From contig NZ_LAQL01000002.1 of NCBI RefSeq assembly GCF_001026905.1, positions 620,001 through 684,000 on the forward strand: a DNA stretch of 64,000 bases, written 5' to 3'. Positions 39,011 through 47,381 of this stretch are shown here, piece after piece. The translations under genes and the position numbers were made by a program. This DNA comes from Kiloniella spongiae. GTDB taxonomy: Bacteria; Pseudomonadota; Alphaproteobacteria; Kiloniellales; Kiloniellaceae. Numbering within the stretch: position 1 is the stretch's first letter; the number at the start of each line of letters is the position of its first letter. Under the pieces are notes generated by a model that saw nothing but the letters and a program-made list of their open reading frames with translations, did no database searches and was not told the DNA's origin.

Positions 39011-39475
39011 ATGGAACTAACCGACCTTATCGGCCCAGATGCCGTTGCTGCTGACATGAAAGTCAACAGCAAGAAGCAATTTCTTCAGGAAATGGCAAAA
39101 CGTGCATCTGAGATCACCGGAACAGAAGAACGACATATTTTCGAAGTTCTCATCGAAAGAGAAAAACTCGGCACAACAGGTATCGGTCAAGGCATTGCCA
39201 TTCCACATGGCAAGCTACCGAACTTGGATAGGCTCTACGGCTTCTTCGTTAAACTGGAGCGTCCGATCGACTTTGATTCGATAGACGAACAGCCCGTAGA
39301 CCTTATCTGCCTTCTTCTGGCTCCTGAAACTGCTGGCGCTGATCACCTCAAAGCTCTTGCACGCGTATCCCGCTTCCTTCGGAATGCGTCGACCTGTGAA
39401 AAGCTACGAGGAACAGAAAGCAATGACGGCATATACGCATTATTAAGCGCAACAGCCACAAGTCATGCAGCCTGA
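39011..39475 (+). CDS. ptsN: PTS IIA-like nitrogen regulatory protein
   Basis: EIIA-Ntr of 154 residues with the phospho-acceptor His in GIGQGIAIPHGKL (about residue 66) and the typical LLLAPETAGADHLKALARVSRFL segment. It receives phosphate from PtsP/NPr and signals nitrogen and potassium status. It follows hpf by 29 nt and is ended by a strong terminator. Confidence 0.95.
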   Translation: MELTDLIGPDAVAADMKVNSKKQFLQEMAKRASEITGTEERHIFEVLIEREKLGTTGIGQGIAIPHGKLPNLDRLYGFFVKLERPIDFDSIDEQPVDLICLLLAPETAGADHLKALARVSRFLRNASTCEKLRGTESNDGIYALLSATATSHAA

Positions 39476-39502
39476 AAGGGATAAAAGTTCTAATTCACAA
39501 AT

Positions 39503-39534
39503 AAAAAAGGCTCCGAAATTCGGAGCCTTTTTTT
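39503..39534. terminator. bidirectional terminator ptsN / DUF1150 gene
   Basis: Stem AAAGGCTCCGAA / TTCGGAGCCTTT flanked by A-run and T-run on either side, between convergent stops at 39475 and 39551. It can end both transcripts. Confidence 0.88.
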
Positions 39535-39550
39535 ACCACTATCTCAGATG

Positions 39551-39772
39551 TCAGTGCACACTTAGCGGCTCGAGATCTTGTTGTCGTACAGCAGCAAAGG
39601 CAACATCCCTGTCACTGACAACTGTTATCTCAGTTCCGTCTGCTGCGAAAATACCAAAGCAAGCATCACCATCTACATCCACAGGCTTCACATAGGCTAC
39701 GATTTCCAAGCCCAATGCAGTCATGTCCTGATCTGTCATCAATTCTGATATTACCTGCTTAATCATCATCAC
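39551..39772 (-). CDS. DUF1150 family protein
   Basis: Small protein of 73 residues. The motif LGLEIVAYVKPV and a GIFAADGTEITVVSDRDVAF stretch match the DUF1150 family of alphaproteobacteria, which is usually found beside an Hsp20 gene, as here. Function unknown; the pairing suggests a role in the heat-shock response. It lies 125 nt downstream of hsp20 on the same strand. Any of the first three Met codons could be the start. Confidence 0.82.
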   Translation of the reverse strand: MMMIKQVISELMTDQDMTALGLEIVAYVKPVDVDGDACFGIFAADGTEITVVSDRDVAFAAVRQQDLEPLSVH

Positions 39773-39897
39773 TCTTTTCCAGCTTCAACAGCGACAGTCC
39801 ATTCAAGAGAACTGTAAAATTCATTGTTAGTATAGTTCCCTATTCTTAAGGAACCATCAATCAGTAATATTTCTTACAATCTTATTATTTTTTGGCA

Positions 39898-40350
39898 TCA
39901 ACTCTGTTTATCTTCAATCACAGTCGTTGAGGGCTTTTCGTTGCTTGTTTGAATTTCAATACTACGAATAGCTATATTCTGCAGCGGTTGTTCGAGGTCA
40001 ACATGCAAAAGCCCGTTTTCAAGCTTTGCATCCAAAACTTCGATCCCTTCAGCAAGAACAAATGCGCGCCGGAACTGTCTGGCAGCGATCCCGCGATGAA
40101 GATATTCTTTATCATCATCTGATTTCGCCTTTCCTTTAATGACAAGTTGGTTATTTTCGATCTGAACCTGCATGTCTTCTTGGGAAAAGCCTGCAACAGC
40201 AAGCGTTATACGTATCTTGTTTTCGCTTACTTTTTCAACATTATATGGGGGATAACCATCTGATGCTGTTTTAGAAATCATATCGACAGCTTGTTCAAAT
40301 TGCTCAAACCCAAGCATAAGAGGACTATTAAATAAAGACAATCTCGACAA
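39898..40350 (-). CDS. small heat shock protein Hsp20 (IbpA-like)
   Basis: Alpha-crystallin chaperone of 150 residues, class A type: N-terminal arm (MSRLSLFNSPLMLGFEQFEQAV), crystallin core (about 35-125; YNVEKVSENKIRITLAVAGF, then EYLHRGIAARQFRRAFVLAEGIEV) and a C-terminal tail with the IAIRSIEI segment. It holds unfolded proteins during heat stress. The start is a TTG at 40350 with AGGAGG 5 nt upstream, buried in a ROSE-like hairpin, so translation is probably opened by heat. Confidence 0.95.
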   Translation of the reverse strand: MSRLSLFNSPLMLGFEQFEQAVDMISKTASDGYPPYNVEKVSENKIRITLAVAGFSQEDMQVQIENNQLVIKGKAKSDDDKEYLHRGIAARQFRRAFVLAEGIEVLDAKLENGLLHVDLEQPLQNIAIRSIEIQTSNEKPSTTVIEDKQS

Positions 40351-40447
40351 TTATACCTCCTCGAAAGAGCAAGGCTCATTCTTAATGCGGCCCCATAAGG
40401 CAGCCAGTAGATTCAACCACATGGCCCACATCATGCAGCACCATAGT
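40348..40447 (-). promoter_or_regulatory. ROSE-like RNA thermometer in the hsp20 leader
   Basis: In the mRNA the ribosome binding site AGGAGG lies in a hairpin whose left arm is CCTTGCTC and right arm GAGGAGG around a TTTC loop. Pairing is C-G, U-A, C-G, a G opposite G, U-A, U-G, C-G. The TTGCT sequence with one unpaired G opposite the Shine-Dalgarno is the signature of ROSE elements controlling alphaproteobacterial hsp20 genes. Further upstream stems (GGC...GCC-type) complete a leader of about 100 nt. Confidence 0.82.
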
Positions 40448-40453
40448 GATACA

Positions 40454-40484
40454 TATTTGGGGGCTGCCCTCTCATAGGTCAAGG
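40454..40484 (-). promoter_or_regulatory. RpoH (sigma-32)-type promoter of hsp20
   Basis: On the minus strand CTTGAC (40479-40484) is followed after 16-17 nt by CCCAAATAT (about 40454-40462), close to the alphaproteobacterial heat-shock consensus CTTGAC-N16/17-CYTATNT. The predicted start is near 40447. Confidence 0.65.
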
Positions 40485-40656
40485 CCAACACACAAAATCC
40501 AAATGCTTTATAACCAAAGCACGTTACAAAAGCACCCACAGATTTGCATTCACAGCCAATTAACTACCCAAGATTTAATTTCTTTCCAAATTACTGTAAA
40601 TTGTGTATAGCTATACATGCTCAACACCACATCTTGTGGAAAACTCTGTGGATAAC

Positions 40657-40824
40657 ATGATGAAAAGCTCGTTGTCAGTTGCCTCAAGTCCTTATTTAGC
40701 AAAACCTTTACGTTCAATCGCTCAAGCTAAAGCTGAGCAGAATGAAAAAAGAAGACTAGAAGAAGCAAAACGCCACAAAAGACACAATAAAATGTCTCGT
40801 ACGCAAGATACCAAAAAGCATTAA
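40657..40824 (+). CDS. small basic protein, hypothetical
   Basis: Frame of 55 codons from the ATG at 40657 (73 from an ATG at 40603). The C-terminal half is strongly basic and helical (NEKRRLEEAKRHKRHNKM), like a small nucleic-acid-binding or ribosome-associated protein. No family recognised and no good ribosome binding site. It ends 10 nt before the convergent kinase stop. Coding status uncertain. Confidence 0.4.
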   Translation: MMKSSLSVASSPYLAKPLRSIAQAKAEQNEKRRLEEAKRHKRHNKMSRTQDTKKH

Positions 40825-40834
40825 AGCCGCAACG

Positions 40835-42091
40835 TTATTGCGCCACGACCAAATCAGGAGGGAACCTGAGCGTTATCGCAGTTCCTAATCCAGGCTCACT
40901 CGTAATAGAAAAATCCCCGCCAAGGGCTTCAATCGACCGCTTGGAAACAGGCAAACCAAGTCCTGTTCCACGAACATGAGTGTGTGTCTGAGCGTCTAAA
41001 ACCTGCCCATAGGGGGACAAGGCCAAGGCAAGTTCCTCTGATGACATACCAATGCCATTGTCACGGATCACCATCAAAACAGCACCATTTTCGGTATCGC
41101 ACTGCCCTTCGACACTGACACGCCCTCCTCTACGGGTAAACTTAACTGCATTCGAGACTAGGTTAGTCAAAACCTGCTTAAAACGTCGTTCATCGGTTTT
41201 TAAATCAGGAAACTCATCAGGAATATTTGCCGAAAGCTCAATCCCGGATTCTTCTGCAAGCAAAGCCATCAAACGCAATGTTTCATTCACCGCATCACGC
41301 GCAGAAACTTCTGTTATCTCAAGGTTCTCTTCACTTGATTCTGTTTTAGCAAGATCGAGCACATCATTCACAATACCCAATAAATGCCTACTCGCATTAT
41401 GAATATCATCAGCATAGCCAAGATACTTTTCGTGCCCAAGCGAACCAAATCGTTCCTGCTTCATGATCTCAGAAAAACCAAGAATTGCATTCAACGGAGT
41501 GCGCAATTCGTGGCTCATATCTGCAATAATATTATTATTCTCTTTGGTCTCTTCCGGGAGTTCAGGGTTTTGCTGTAAAATTTTTCGCTCAGCCTGCTTC
41601 AACAGTACAAGGGCAAGATCAGCTTTTTGTGTCTTTTTCGCTAACTCGGCCTCAAGCCTTGATCTATCTTTTGAAATACTCAACAACGTTCGACATGTCA
41701 GCCCAAGGCGATCAATGTCCCGAGGGAAGAGAATAATGTCATCAAATAGAGAAAGAACCTCTTGCCCAAAAGCACCCTGCTCACTATCAGCGACACAAAT
41801 AAACGGACACCGCTGCGCCCAAGACAAAGATTTAAATTGATTAAGTTTCTGCGTTAAATCTTGATTTAACATGCCCGCAGAAAACAAAAGGAGATCTGGT
41901 TTGTTTTTTGCTTCGAGATCAAATGTTTCAGACACCACAATCTGAGAGAAGCCAGCATCGTTAAGCGCAATGCTAACATCTTTGCAAAAGGCTTCGTCAT
42001 CACCAATGATGACAATTCGCGACTGTGTAGTATCTTGATGTAACAACAAGGTCTTCCTGAACCATAAAAATAACTCACTATCCGAATCCAC
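40835..42091 (-). CDS. sensor histidine kinase with degenerate receiver domain
   Basis: Soluble kinase of 418 residues. Residues about 25-140 have a receiver-like fold: acidic pair D31-D32 is kept, but the phospho-acceptor position in KPDLLLFSAG is Ser71 instead of Asp. A coiled coil (about 140-175) joins it to HisKA with the phosphorylated His194 in MSHELRTPLNAILGFSEIM, then HATPase_c with N box (LTNLVSNAVKFT), G1 (VIRDNGIGMS) and G2 (HVRGTGLGLPVSK). No membrane segment is present. The FGSLGHEKYLGYADDI segment resembles PdhS/DivJ-related alphaproteobacterial kinases. Partner regulator not in this window. Confidence 0.9.
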   Translation of the reverse strand: MDSDSELFLWFRKTLLLHQDTTQSRIVIIGDDEAFCKDVSIALNDAGFSQIVVSETFDLEAKNKPDLLLFSAGMLNQDLTQKLNQFKSLSWAQRCPFICVADSEQGAFGQEVLSLFDDIILFPRDIDRLGLTCRTLLSISKDRSRLEAELAKKTQKADLALVLLKQAERKILQQNPELPEETKENNNIIADMSHELRTPLNAILGFSEIMKQERFGSLGHEKYLGYADDIHNASRHLLGIVNDVLDLAKTESSEENLEITEVSARDAVNETLRLMALLAEESGIELSANIPDEFPDLKTDERRFKQVLTNLVSNAVKFTRRGGRVSVEGQCDTENGAVLMVIRDNGIGMSSEELALALSPYGQVLDAQTHTHVRGTGLGLPVSKRSIEALGGDFSITSEPGLGTAITLRFPPDLVVAQ

Positions 42092-42425
42092 CGGGCAGAA
42101 AGTCTGATTAACCTAGAAAAGCTACAATAGGTGCTGAGAGTTATAAAACCATTAAAAATAAGTACTTTTTTATAAATATACTGCTTTGCTGTTCACGCTA
42201 GAATAGCAAATACCTCTAACAACTGTCTATGACACGAGTTTTGTTTGAGATTATTTGAAAAATCTTCAAAGCCTTTTTATTTACAACATTTACCCTTGGC
42301 TCTGGTCTCTGACTTTAATTTTTAGCTAGAGTTTTCATTCATCAGACAAACGTACTACTAACAAAAACAAAACTCACTATATTATAAGAAAAGTATTATC
42401 ATACTTTATCAAAACGGAGATGAGC
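42092..42425. other. divergent intergenic region kinase / metallo-hydrolase
   Basis: About 330 nt, very AT-rich, between the divergent kinase and metallo-hydrolase starts. It must hold both promoters, but no confident boxes, dyads or small ORFs were found. Confidence 0.5.
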
Positions 42426-43286
42426 ATGCAGGTAAGAATTGAGGCTTTCTTTCATAACGCAAGCAATACGATTTCCTATCTTGTTTGGGATATCAAGACC
42501 AAAAAATGTGCTGTGATAGACTCTGCACTTGATTTTGATGTCAGCTCAGGAAGAACATCAACACAAAGCGCCCAGAAAATTATTGATTTCATTAAAGCAC
42601 AGAAACTTAGTTGCCAATGGGTCCTCGAAACCCATGTACATGCCGATCATTTAAGTGCCGCCCCATTTATTAAAGCGCACGTTGGCGGGAAAACGGCTGT
42701 AGGTAGCCATATCCCAGAAATTCAAAAAACATTTAAAACCATTTATAATGCTGAATCAAACTTCAACACTGAAGGTCAGCAGTTCGACCATCTGTTCAAA
42801 GAAAACGAAGAATTCTTACTTGGCAACACAGTTTGTAAAGTTCTCCACACTCCAGGACATACACCTGCCTGTGTTACCTATCTGATTGATGGAAATGCCT
42901 TTGTCGGCGACACCCTCTTCATGCCTGATTTTGGCACTGCACGCACAGACTTTCCTGGGGGAGATGCTGGGCAACTCTACGATTCGATCAAAACAATTTT
43001 GTCATTGGACGACGACACAAAGCTTTACACCTGTCACGATTATGCCCCAAACGGCCGTCAAATTGCCTGGGAGAGTACCGTTAAAGAACAACGGAATAAC
43101 AATCTGCATGCGCACAAAGGTATCACCAGAGAAGAGTTTATAAAGATGCGAACAGAACGAGACAAACAACTAACTATGCCCGCACTTTTAATCCCTTCGA
43201 TCCAAGTCAACATGCGCGCAGGTGACTTGCCCCCAAAAGAAGATGACGGCGACAGATACCTAAAAATCCCCCTAAACAAACTTTAA
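42426..43286 (+). CDS. ETHE1/Blh-like MBL-fold metallo-hydrolase
   Basis: Metallo-beta-lactamase-fold enzyme of 286 residues. The metal motif is ETHVHADHLSAAPFI (HxHxDH), with later ligands in HTPGHTPACVTYLI, FVGDTLFMPDFGTARTDFPGG and CHDY. The DFGTARTDFPGGD stretch is typical of persulfide dioxygenase-like (ETHE1/Blh) proteins that oxidise glutathione persulfide. Start ATG at 42426 has GGAG 6 nt upstream; the ATG at 42420 overlaps that site. Monocistronic, with a bidirectional terminator after it. Confidence 0.85.
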   Translation: MQVRIEAFFHNASNTISYLVWDIKTKKCAVIDSALDFDVSSGRTSTQSAQKIIDFIKAQKLSCQWVLETHVHADHLSAAPFIKAHVGGKTAVGSHIPEIQKTFKTIYNAESNFNTEGQQFDHLFKENEEFLLGNTVCKVLHTPGHTPACVTYLIDGNAFVGDTLFMPDFGTARTDFPGGDAGQLYDSIKTILSLDDDTKLYTCHDYAPNGRQIAWESTVKEQRNNNLHAHKGITREEFIKMRTERDKQLTMPALLIPSIQVNMRAGDLPPKEDDGDRYLKIPLNKL

Positions 43287-43352
43287 AGCGCATGAGCAAT
43301 GTCGGGCGGATCAAGCCTTATACCGGAAAACTCCCAATACAAAACTCCCAAT

Positions 43353-43380
43353 AAAAAAGCAGCCCGACGGCTGCTTTTTT
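43353..43380. terminator. bidirectional terminator between metallo-hydrolase and pyk
   Basis: Stem AAAAAAGCAGCC / GGCTGCTTTTTT with CGAC loop, between convergent stops at 43286 and 43403. The A- and T-runs allow it to work in both directions. Confidence 0.9.
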
Positions 43381-43402
43381 ATTATCTGTGATAGGCCCCA
43401 TA

Positions 43403-44845
43403 TCACGCAACGGGATCTGGCTTTTCATGCTGGCCAACCGTTGCTATGCGAAGATTATTTGTCGCCCCAGGCGTACCAAAAGGAACGCCCGCAGTTACGA
43501 CAACTTTGTCACCGTTTTCACAGAAACCTTCCCGGCGGGCAATACGCGTTGATTTCCCAACCATCTCACCAAAACTACTGACATCACGTGTATTAACGGA
43601 ATGGACTCCCCAAACCAAGGCCATCTTTCTTGCCACACGTAAATCAGGGGTTAACCCCAGCAACGGTGTATTAGGACGACCACGAGCCGCCCGAAAAGCT
43701 GTGCTACCCGTTGTCGTAAAGGTGACAATCGCCTTAGCATCAACTAAATCAGCAACATGGCGAGCTGCATCACTAATCGCATCCGCCTCTGTTGGATTAG
43801 GCAGCACTTCATCTGCATGTACCAGCTTGAGATAAAGTGGATCCTGTTCGATGGTTTCGATAATGCGGTTCATCATCGTCACAGCCTCAAAAGGGTACGC
43901 ACCGCTGGCTGATTCAGCAGATAGCATCACAGCATCTGCACCATCATAAACAGCTGTCGCAACATCAGATGCTTCTGCTCTCGTCGGGGTTGGCGCGGAA
44001 ACCATTGTTTCCAGCATCTGCGTCGCCACGATCACAGGTTTCCCATGTTCCCGGCAAGTTCCTATAATACGTTTTTGTAGAACAGGCACGTTCTCCGGCG
44101 GTAATTCAACACCAAGATCTCCGCGCGCAACCATAACGGCATCGGTCAGTTCAACAATAGCTTCAAGTTGTTCGATTGCAGATGGCTTTTCCAACTTGGC
44201 CATAACGCCAGCACGCCCGTTAACAAGCTTACGCGCTTCCATGACGTCTTCTGGGCGCTGAACAAAGGATAACGCGCACCAGTCACAACCCAGCTCAAGA
44301 CCAAACTCCATATCAAGCAAGTCTTTTTCAGTAAGAGCTGACAGAGGCAAAACAACGCCCGGGACATTCACCCCTTTGTTGTTCGACAGCACACCACCGA
44401 CAACAACTTCTGTTGTAGCTTCTGTGCCACTTAGCCCTGTGACACGCAACCTGATCCGACCGTCATCAAGCAAGAGATCAGTACCAACTTCCAGCGCATC
44501 AAAGATTTCTTTGTGTGGCAAAGTTGCCCGGTTTGCATCCCCAAGTTCATCTTTCATATCGAGCTTGAAGGTCGAACCATTCGTTAACTCGGCTGAATCA
44601 TTAACGAAACGACCCACACGCAGTTTTGGCCCTTGTAGATCCATCAAAACAGCAATCGGACGATCAGATTCTTTTTCGACCTCACGGATCAAGTCGTACC
44701 GTTCTTTGTGATCCGCATGGGTTCCATGGCTGAAATTGAGACGGAAAGTATCAACACCCGCTTCGAACAGCGCCGTAATAGTCTCCTTATCCGAACTGGC
44801 CGGGCCAAGTGTCGCTACAATCTTACAAAGACGCTTACGTTTCAT
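43403..44845 (-). CDS. pyk: pyruvate kinase
   Basis: Glycolytic enzyme of 480 residues making pyruvate and ATP from phosphoenolpyruvate. N-terminal KIVATLGPASSDKETI and FRLNFSHGTH, substrate/metal motif VMVARGDLGVELP, then GKPVIVATQMLETM, and the C-terminal allosteric domain (about 355-475). It starts after AAAGG at 8 nt. Upstream gap lies on the same strand but is separated by two terminators, so pyk has its own promoter. Confidence 0.97.
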   Translation of the reverse strand: MKRKRLCKIVATLGPASSDKETITALFEAGVDTFRLNFSHGTHADHKERYDLIREVEKESDRPIAVLMDLQGPKLRVGRFVNDSAELTNGSTFKLDMKDELGDANRATLPHKEIFDALEVGTDLLLDDGRIRLRVTGLSGTEATTEVVVGGVLSNNKGVNVPGVVLPLSALTEKDLLDMEFGLELGCDWCALSFVQRPEDVMEARKLVNGRAGVMAKLEKPSAIEQLEAIVELTDAVMVARGDLGVELPPENVPVLQKRIIGTCREHGKPVIVATQMLETMVSAPTPTRAEASDVATAVYDGADAVMLSAESASGAYPFEAVTMMNRIIETIEQDPLYLKLVHADEVLPNPTEADAISDAARHVADLVDAKAIVTFTTTGSTAFRAARGRPNTPLLGLTPDLRVARKMALVWGVHSVNTRDVSSFGEMVGKSTRIARREGFCENGDKVVVTAGVPFGTPGATNNLRIATVGQHEKPDPVA

Positions 44846-44875
44846 TTCAGGAACCTTTTCATTATGTTTATTTCA

Positions 44876-45037
44876 GGATTATATCCTGTTTTATCTGTCT
44901 TATCAGTTTTCTGTTACAAAAGCTTGGCTCAACGACGACAGTTTTGTCTCGATCAACGAAACTCTTGGATTGTATTCCATATCCAAACTCAGAGCCAGAA
45001 TACAGAAATCGGCACGTAAATTCGTGCCGATTTTTTT
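44876..45037 (+). ncRNA. candidate small RNA between pyk and gap
   Basis: The plus strand here ends in a clear intrinsic terminator although both flanking genes are on the minus strand. Upstream of it GGCTC pairs with GAGCC (44925-44998 region) to enclose two hairpins: CGA-(C)-GACA / TGTC-TCG with a GTTT loop and TTGGAT / ATCCAA. No convincing ORF with a ribosome binding site is seen. This suggests an independent structured transcript of 100-160 nt; the 5' end is unknown and no promoter was identified. Confidence 0.4.
45007..45037 (+). terminator. orphan plus-strand terminator
   Basis: Stem AATCGGCACG / CGTGCCGATT with a TAAATT loop followed by TTTTTTT on the plus strand only. The minus-strand side has no T-run. 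No annotated plus-strand gene precedes it, which supports the small RNA proposed at 44876-45037. Confidence 0.8.
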
Positions 45038-45093
45038 GACTTTTATGTTTCTCTTCAAAACACTGCTTTTATTGTCATCAGTAAAGATCGGGA

Positions 45094-45134
45094 CAAAAAA
45101 AGATCAGGAGAGAGCCCTCTACTCTCTCCTGATC
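45094..45134 (-). terminator. Rho-independent terminator of gap
   Basis: Thirteen-base perfect arms GATCAGGAGAGAG / CTCTCTCCTGATC around a 7-nt loop, followed on the minus strand by TTTTTTT. It starts 8 nt after the gap stop codon. Confidence 0.93.
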
Positions 45135-45142
45135 AAGTAGAC

Positions 45143-46150
45143 CTAGAGGCTAAGCCCCAGGGCGACAGCAGTGTCAACCATACGGTTGGAGAACCCCCAC
45201 TCGTTGTCATACCAGCTCAAGACACGAACCAAACGATCACCAACAAGTTGGGTTTGCGTCAGATCAAAGGTCGAGCTGGCAGGAGAGTGGTTAAAATCTA
45301 TTGAAACCAAAGGCTCATCATTTGTGTCCAAGACACCTTTGAGAGCACCTTCGGAAGCAGCTACCATTGCTGCATTAATTTCTTCGGTTGTTGTCTTTCT
45401 GCCTGCCGTGAAGACAAGATCAATCATGGATACATTTGCTGTCGGGACACGAACAGCTGTTCCATCCAGTTTGCCATCAAGTTCCGGCAGAACAAGGCCA
45501 ACGGCACGGGCTGCCCCCGTAGATGTTGGGATCATGGAAAGAGCAGCCGCTCTGGCACGGCGCAGGTCAGAGTGCATTGTATCAACTGTGTTCTGATCCC
45601 CCGTATAGGCGTGAACAGTCGTCACAAAACCTTCTTCCAAGCCAACCAACTGGTTAAGAACATGGGCAACGGGTGCCAGACAGTTTGTGGTACAGGACGC
45701 GTTGGAAACAATGGTGTGCTCCGGCGCAATCTTGTCGTGGTTCACACCGTAAACAACAGTTAGGTCAGCGTTTTTACCCGGCGCAGAAATCAATACTTTC
45801 TTTGCGCCAGCTTCCAGATGAAGCGAGGCTTTTTCGCGATCGGTGAAAAGTCCGGTACATTCCAGAGCAACATCAACCCCCAACTCGCCCCAGGGCAAAT
45901 CAGCGGGGTTGCGTTCTGACAGCGCCGCAATCCGTTTGCCTTCAATGATCAAAGCCTTGTCGTCAGCTTTGATATCTTTGCGAAGTGTGCCATGAACTGA
46001 ATCATACTTGAGAAGATGGGCATTGGCCTGGGCAGACGCCAAATCGTTGATTGCAACAACTTCGATATCGTCACGGCCGGATTCAATAATGGCCCTCAAC
46101 ACAAGTCGGCCTATACGACCAAAACCATTAATTGCTACGCGAACCGCCAT
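45143..46150 (-). CDS. gap: glyceraldehyde-3-phosphate dehydrogenase
   Basis: Phosphorylating GAPDH of 335 residues. NAD-binding start [19 protein letters not shown]; catalytic Cys in [14 protein letters not shown] (near 152); then [13 protein letters not shown] with the catalytic His region and the C-terminal [14 protein letters not shown] single gene: AGGAG lies 7 nt upstream and a strong terminator follows. A palindrome similar to GlpR operators lies 45-62 nt upstream. Confidence 0.97.
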   Translation of the reverse strand: MAVRVAINGFGRIGRLVLRAIIESGRDDIEVVAINDLASAQANAHLLKYDSVHGTLRKDIKADDKALIIEGKRIAALSERNPADLPWGELGVDVALECTGLFTDREKASLHLEAGAKKVLISAPGKNADLTVVYGVNHDKIAPEHTIVSNASCTTNCLAPVAHVLNQLVGLEEGFVTTVHAYTGDQNTVDTMHSDLRRARAAALSMIPTSTGAARAVGLVLPELDGKLDGTAVRVPTANVSMIDLVFTAGRKTTTEEINAAMVAASEGALKGVLDTNDEPLVSIDFNHSPASSTFDLTQTQLVGDRLVRVLSWYDNEWGFSNRMVDTAVALGLSL

Positions 46151-46447
46151 AATCTGCTCCTCAGGGACTTAAATTTGTAATTCTTAATAATAAAATGTTC
46201 ATTTTTGAACATAAACGCAAGTTATATTTTTCTAAAGTGAATATTTTATGACACTGAATTTCGATTTACGCAGCTAGAGCTTGAACGCCCACAGAATAAA
46301 ACATTAACAATAAGCATTATATATCAAATGTTTATCTAAATATATTTATAATGTAAGCGCTGATTCCATGAACCAGAAAAGAACAACCACCACACATTTA
46401 TGCGTGATTGTGAAAGTTCAGTTACAAAAATCCGAGAGAATCCGGGC
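46151..46447. other. intergenic region glpR / gap
   Basis: About 300 nt of AT-rich sequence between the glpR stop and the gap start, both on the minus strand. It contains the gap ribosome binding site and the palindrome at 46195-46212. No clear terminator for glpR was found and no small ORF stands out. Confidence 0.5.
46195..46212. promoter_or_regulatory. GlpR-like palindrome upstream of gap
   Basis: ATGTTCA, 4 bp, TGAACAT: a perfect 7-bp dyad with the geometry of the E. coli GlpR operator (ATGTTCG-N4-CGAACAT). The same half-sites occur before glpK (ATGTTCA at 47306-47312 and CGAACAT at 47328-47334). Located 45-62 nt before the gap start codon. Confidence 0.6.
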
Positions 46448-47212
46448 TCAACAAAGAATTTCGAGATCCAGAGATTTAATAATAGAAGACAAAGGCTCAG
46501 TCGGCATGCTGTCGGTAACCAATGTATCGACCTGAGAAAGATGCCCCAAACGAACCAAAGCATTTCGTCCGTATTTACTGCTATCAGCAACAAGTAGTGT
46601 GTGCCGCGCGTTTTCTATAATCGTTTGCGAAACCCGGACACCACCATAGTCATAATCCAAAAGACTACCGTCTTCATCAATACCACCAACAGCGATCACG
46701 CCATAATCCGCGCGGAACTGACGAAAGAAATCGATTGTCGCCTCACCGATAATGCTCCGATCAACATTACGAACAACGCCGCCCGCAACAATAATTTCAA
46801 AACTTGGATTTGGACTCATAATATGGGCGACACTCAAACTGTTTGTAATAACCCGCAGGCCTGTGTGCCCCATCAAGGCTTGAGCAACACTTTCGTTTGT
46901 CGTTCCCATATTGATAAACAACGACGCATTGTTCGGAATTTCCCGCGCTACAAGCTGGGCAATGCCTTCTTTTTCCTGCGCATTGATACCTTGGCGTTGC
47001 GTATAGTCGAGATTGAGAACAGAAGAGCTAAAACTTGCCCCACCATGAAAGCGGTTGAGCAATTTGGCATCGCAAAGCTCGTTTATATCGCGCCGAATTG
47101 TTTGTGTTGTTACAGAAAAATCCTGTGCCATAGAATCAATAGATACGAAACCATTATTCTTTGCCAACTCAAGAATCTGCCTTTGACGACGGCTAAGATT
47201 TTCCAGATTCAT
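46448..47212 (-). CDS. glpR: DeoR-family glycerol-3-phosphate regulator
   Basis: DeoR-type repressor of 254 residues. N-terminal helix-turn-helix (RRQRQILELAKNNGFVSIDS, then SVTTQTIRRDINELCDAKLL) and a C-terminal sugar-phosphate sensor domain (about 75-245, with NNASLFINMGTTNESVAQAL). The divergent glpK neighbour makes control by glycerol 3-phosphate very likely. The start at 47212 has GGGGA 6 nt upstream; a Met two codons earlier at 47218 is possible. Confidence 0.88.
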   Translation of the reverse strand: MNLENLSRRQRQILELAKNNGFVSIDSMAQDFSVTTQTIRRDINELCDAKLLNRFHGGASFSSSVLNLDYTQRQGINAQEKEGIAQLVAREIPNNASLFINMGTTNESVAQALMGHTGLRVITNSLSVAHIMSPNPSFEIIVAGGVVRNVDRSIIGEATIDFFRQFRADYGVIAVGGIDEDGSLLDYDYGGVRVSQTIIENARHTLLVADSSKYGRNALVRLGHLSQVDTLVTDSMPTEPLSSIIKSLDLEILC

Positions 47213-47313
47213 CTGCATTCCCCACTAACCAAATTCGCGCTTCTTACCAGCACCCGGTACCATCAGCCGACCCCTTTTAATCAATTTATACCAAAAAAGA
47301 AGCCGATGTTCAC

Positions 47314-47345
47314 TTTACTTTCATAAACGAACATACGAAAGTAAA
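47314..47345. promoter_or_regulatory. inverted repeat in the glpR-glpK intergenic region
   Basis: Perfect arms TTTACTTTC and GAAAGTAAA separated by 14 nt, 37-68 nt before the glpK ATG. The spacer contains the GlpR-type half-site CGAACAT. Position between divergent glpR and glpK suggests a shared operator. Confidence 0.65.
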
Positions 47346-47381
47346 GATCAAATTCCAAGGGGAGTCAAAAGGGAAGCCGGA

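Noticed and set aside
40351-40539. 62-codon minus-strand ORF just upstream of hsp20
   Set aside because: It covers the RpoH promoter and the ROSE leader and has no ribosome binding site of its own; its composition (Trp/Cys-rich) is unlike real genes here.
44708-45140. Overlapping plus-strand ORFs in the pyk 5' end and the pyk-gap gap
   Set aside because: They are antisense to pyk or run through the orphan terminator and gap terminator, lack ribosome binding sites, and differ in frame; the RNA structure explains the region better.
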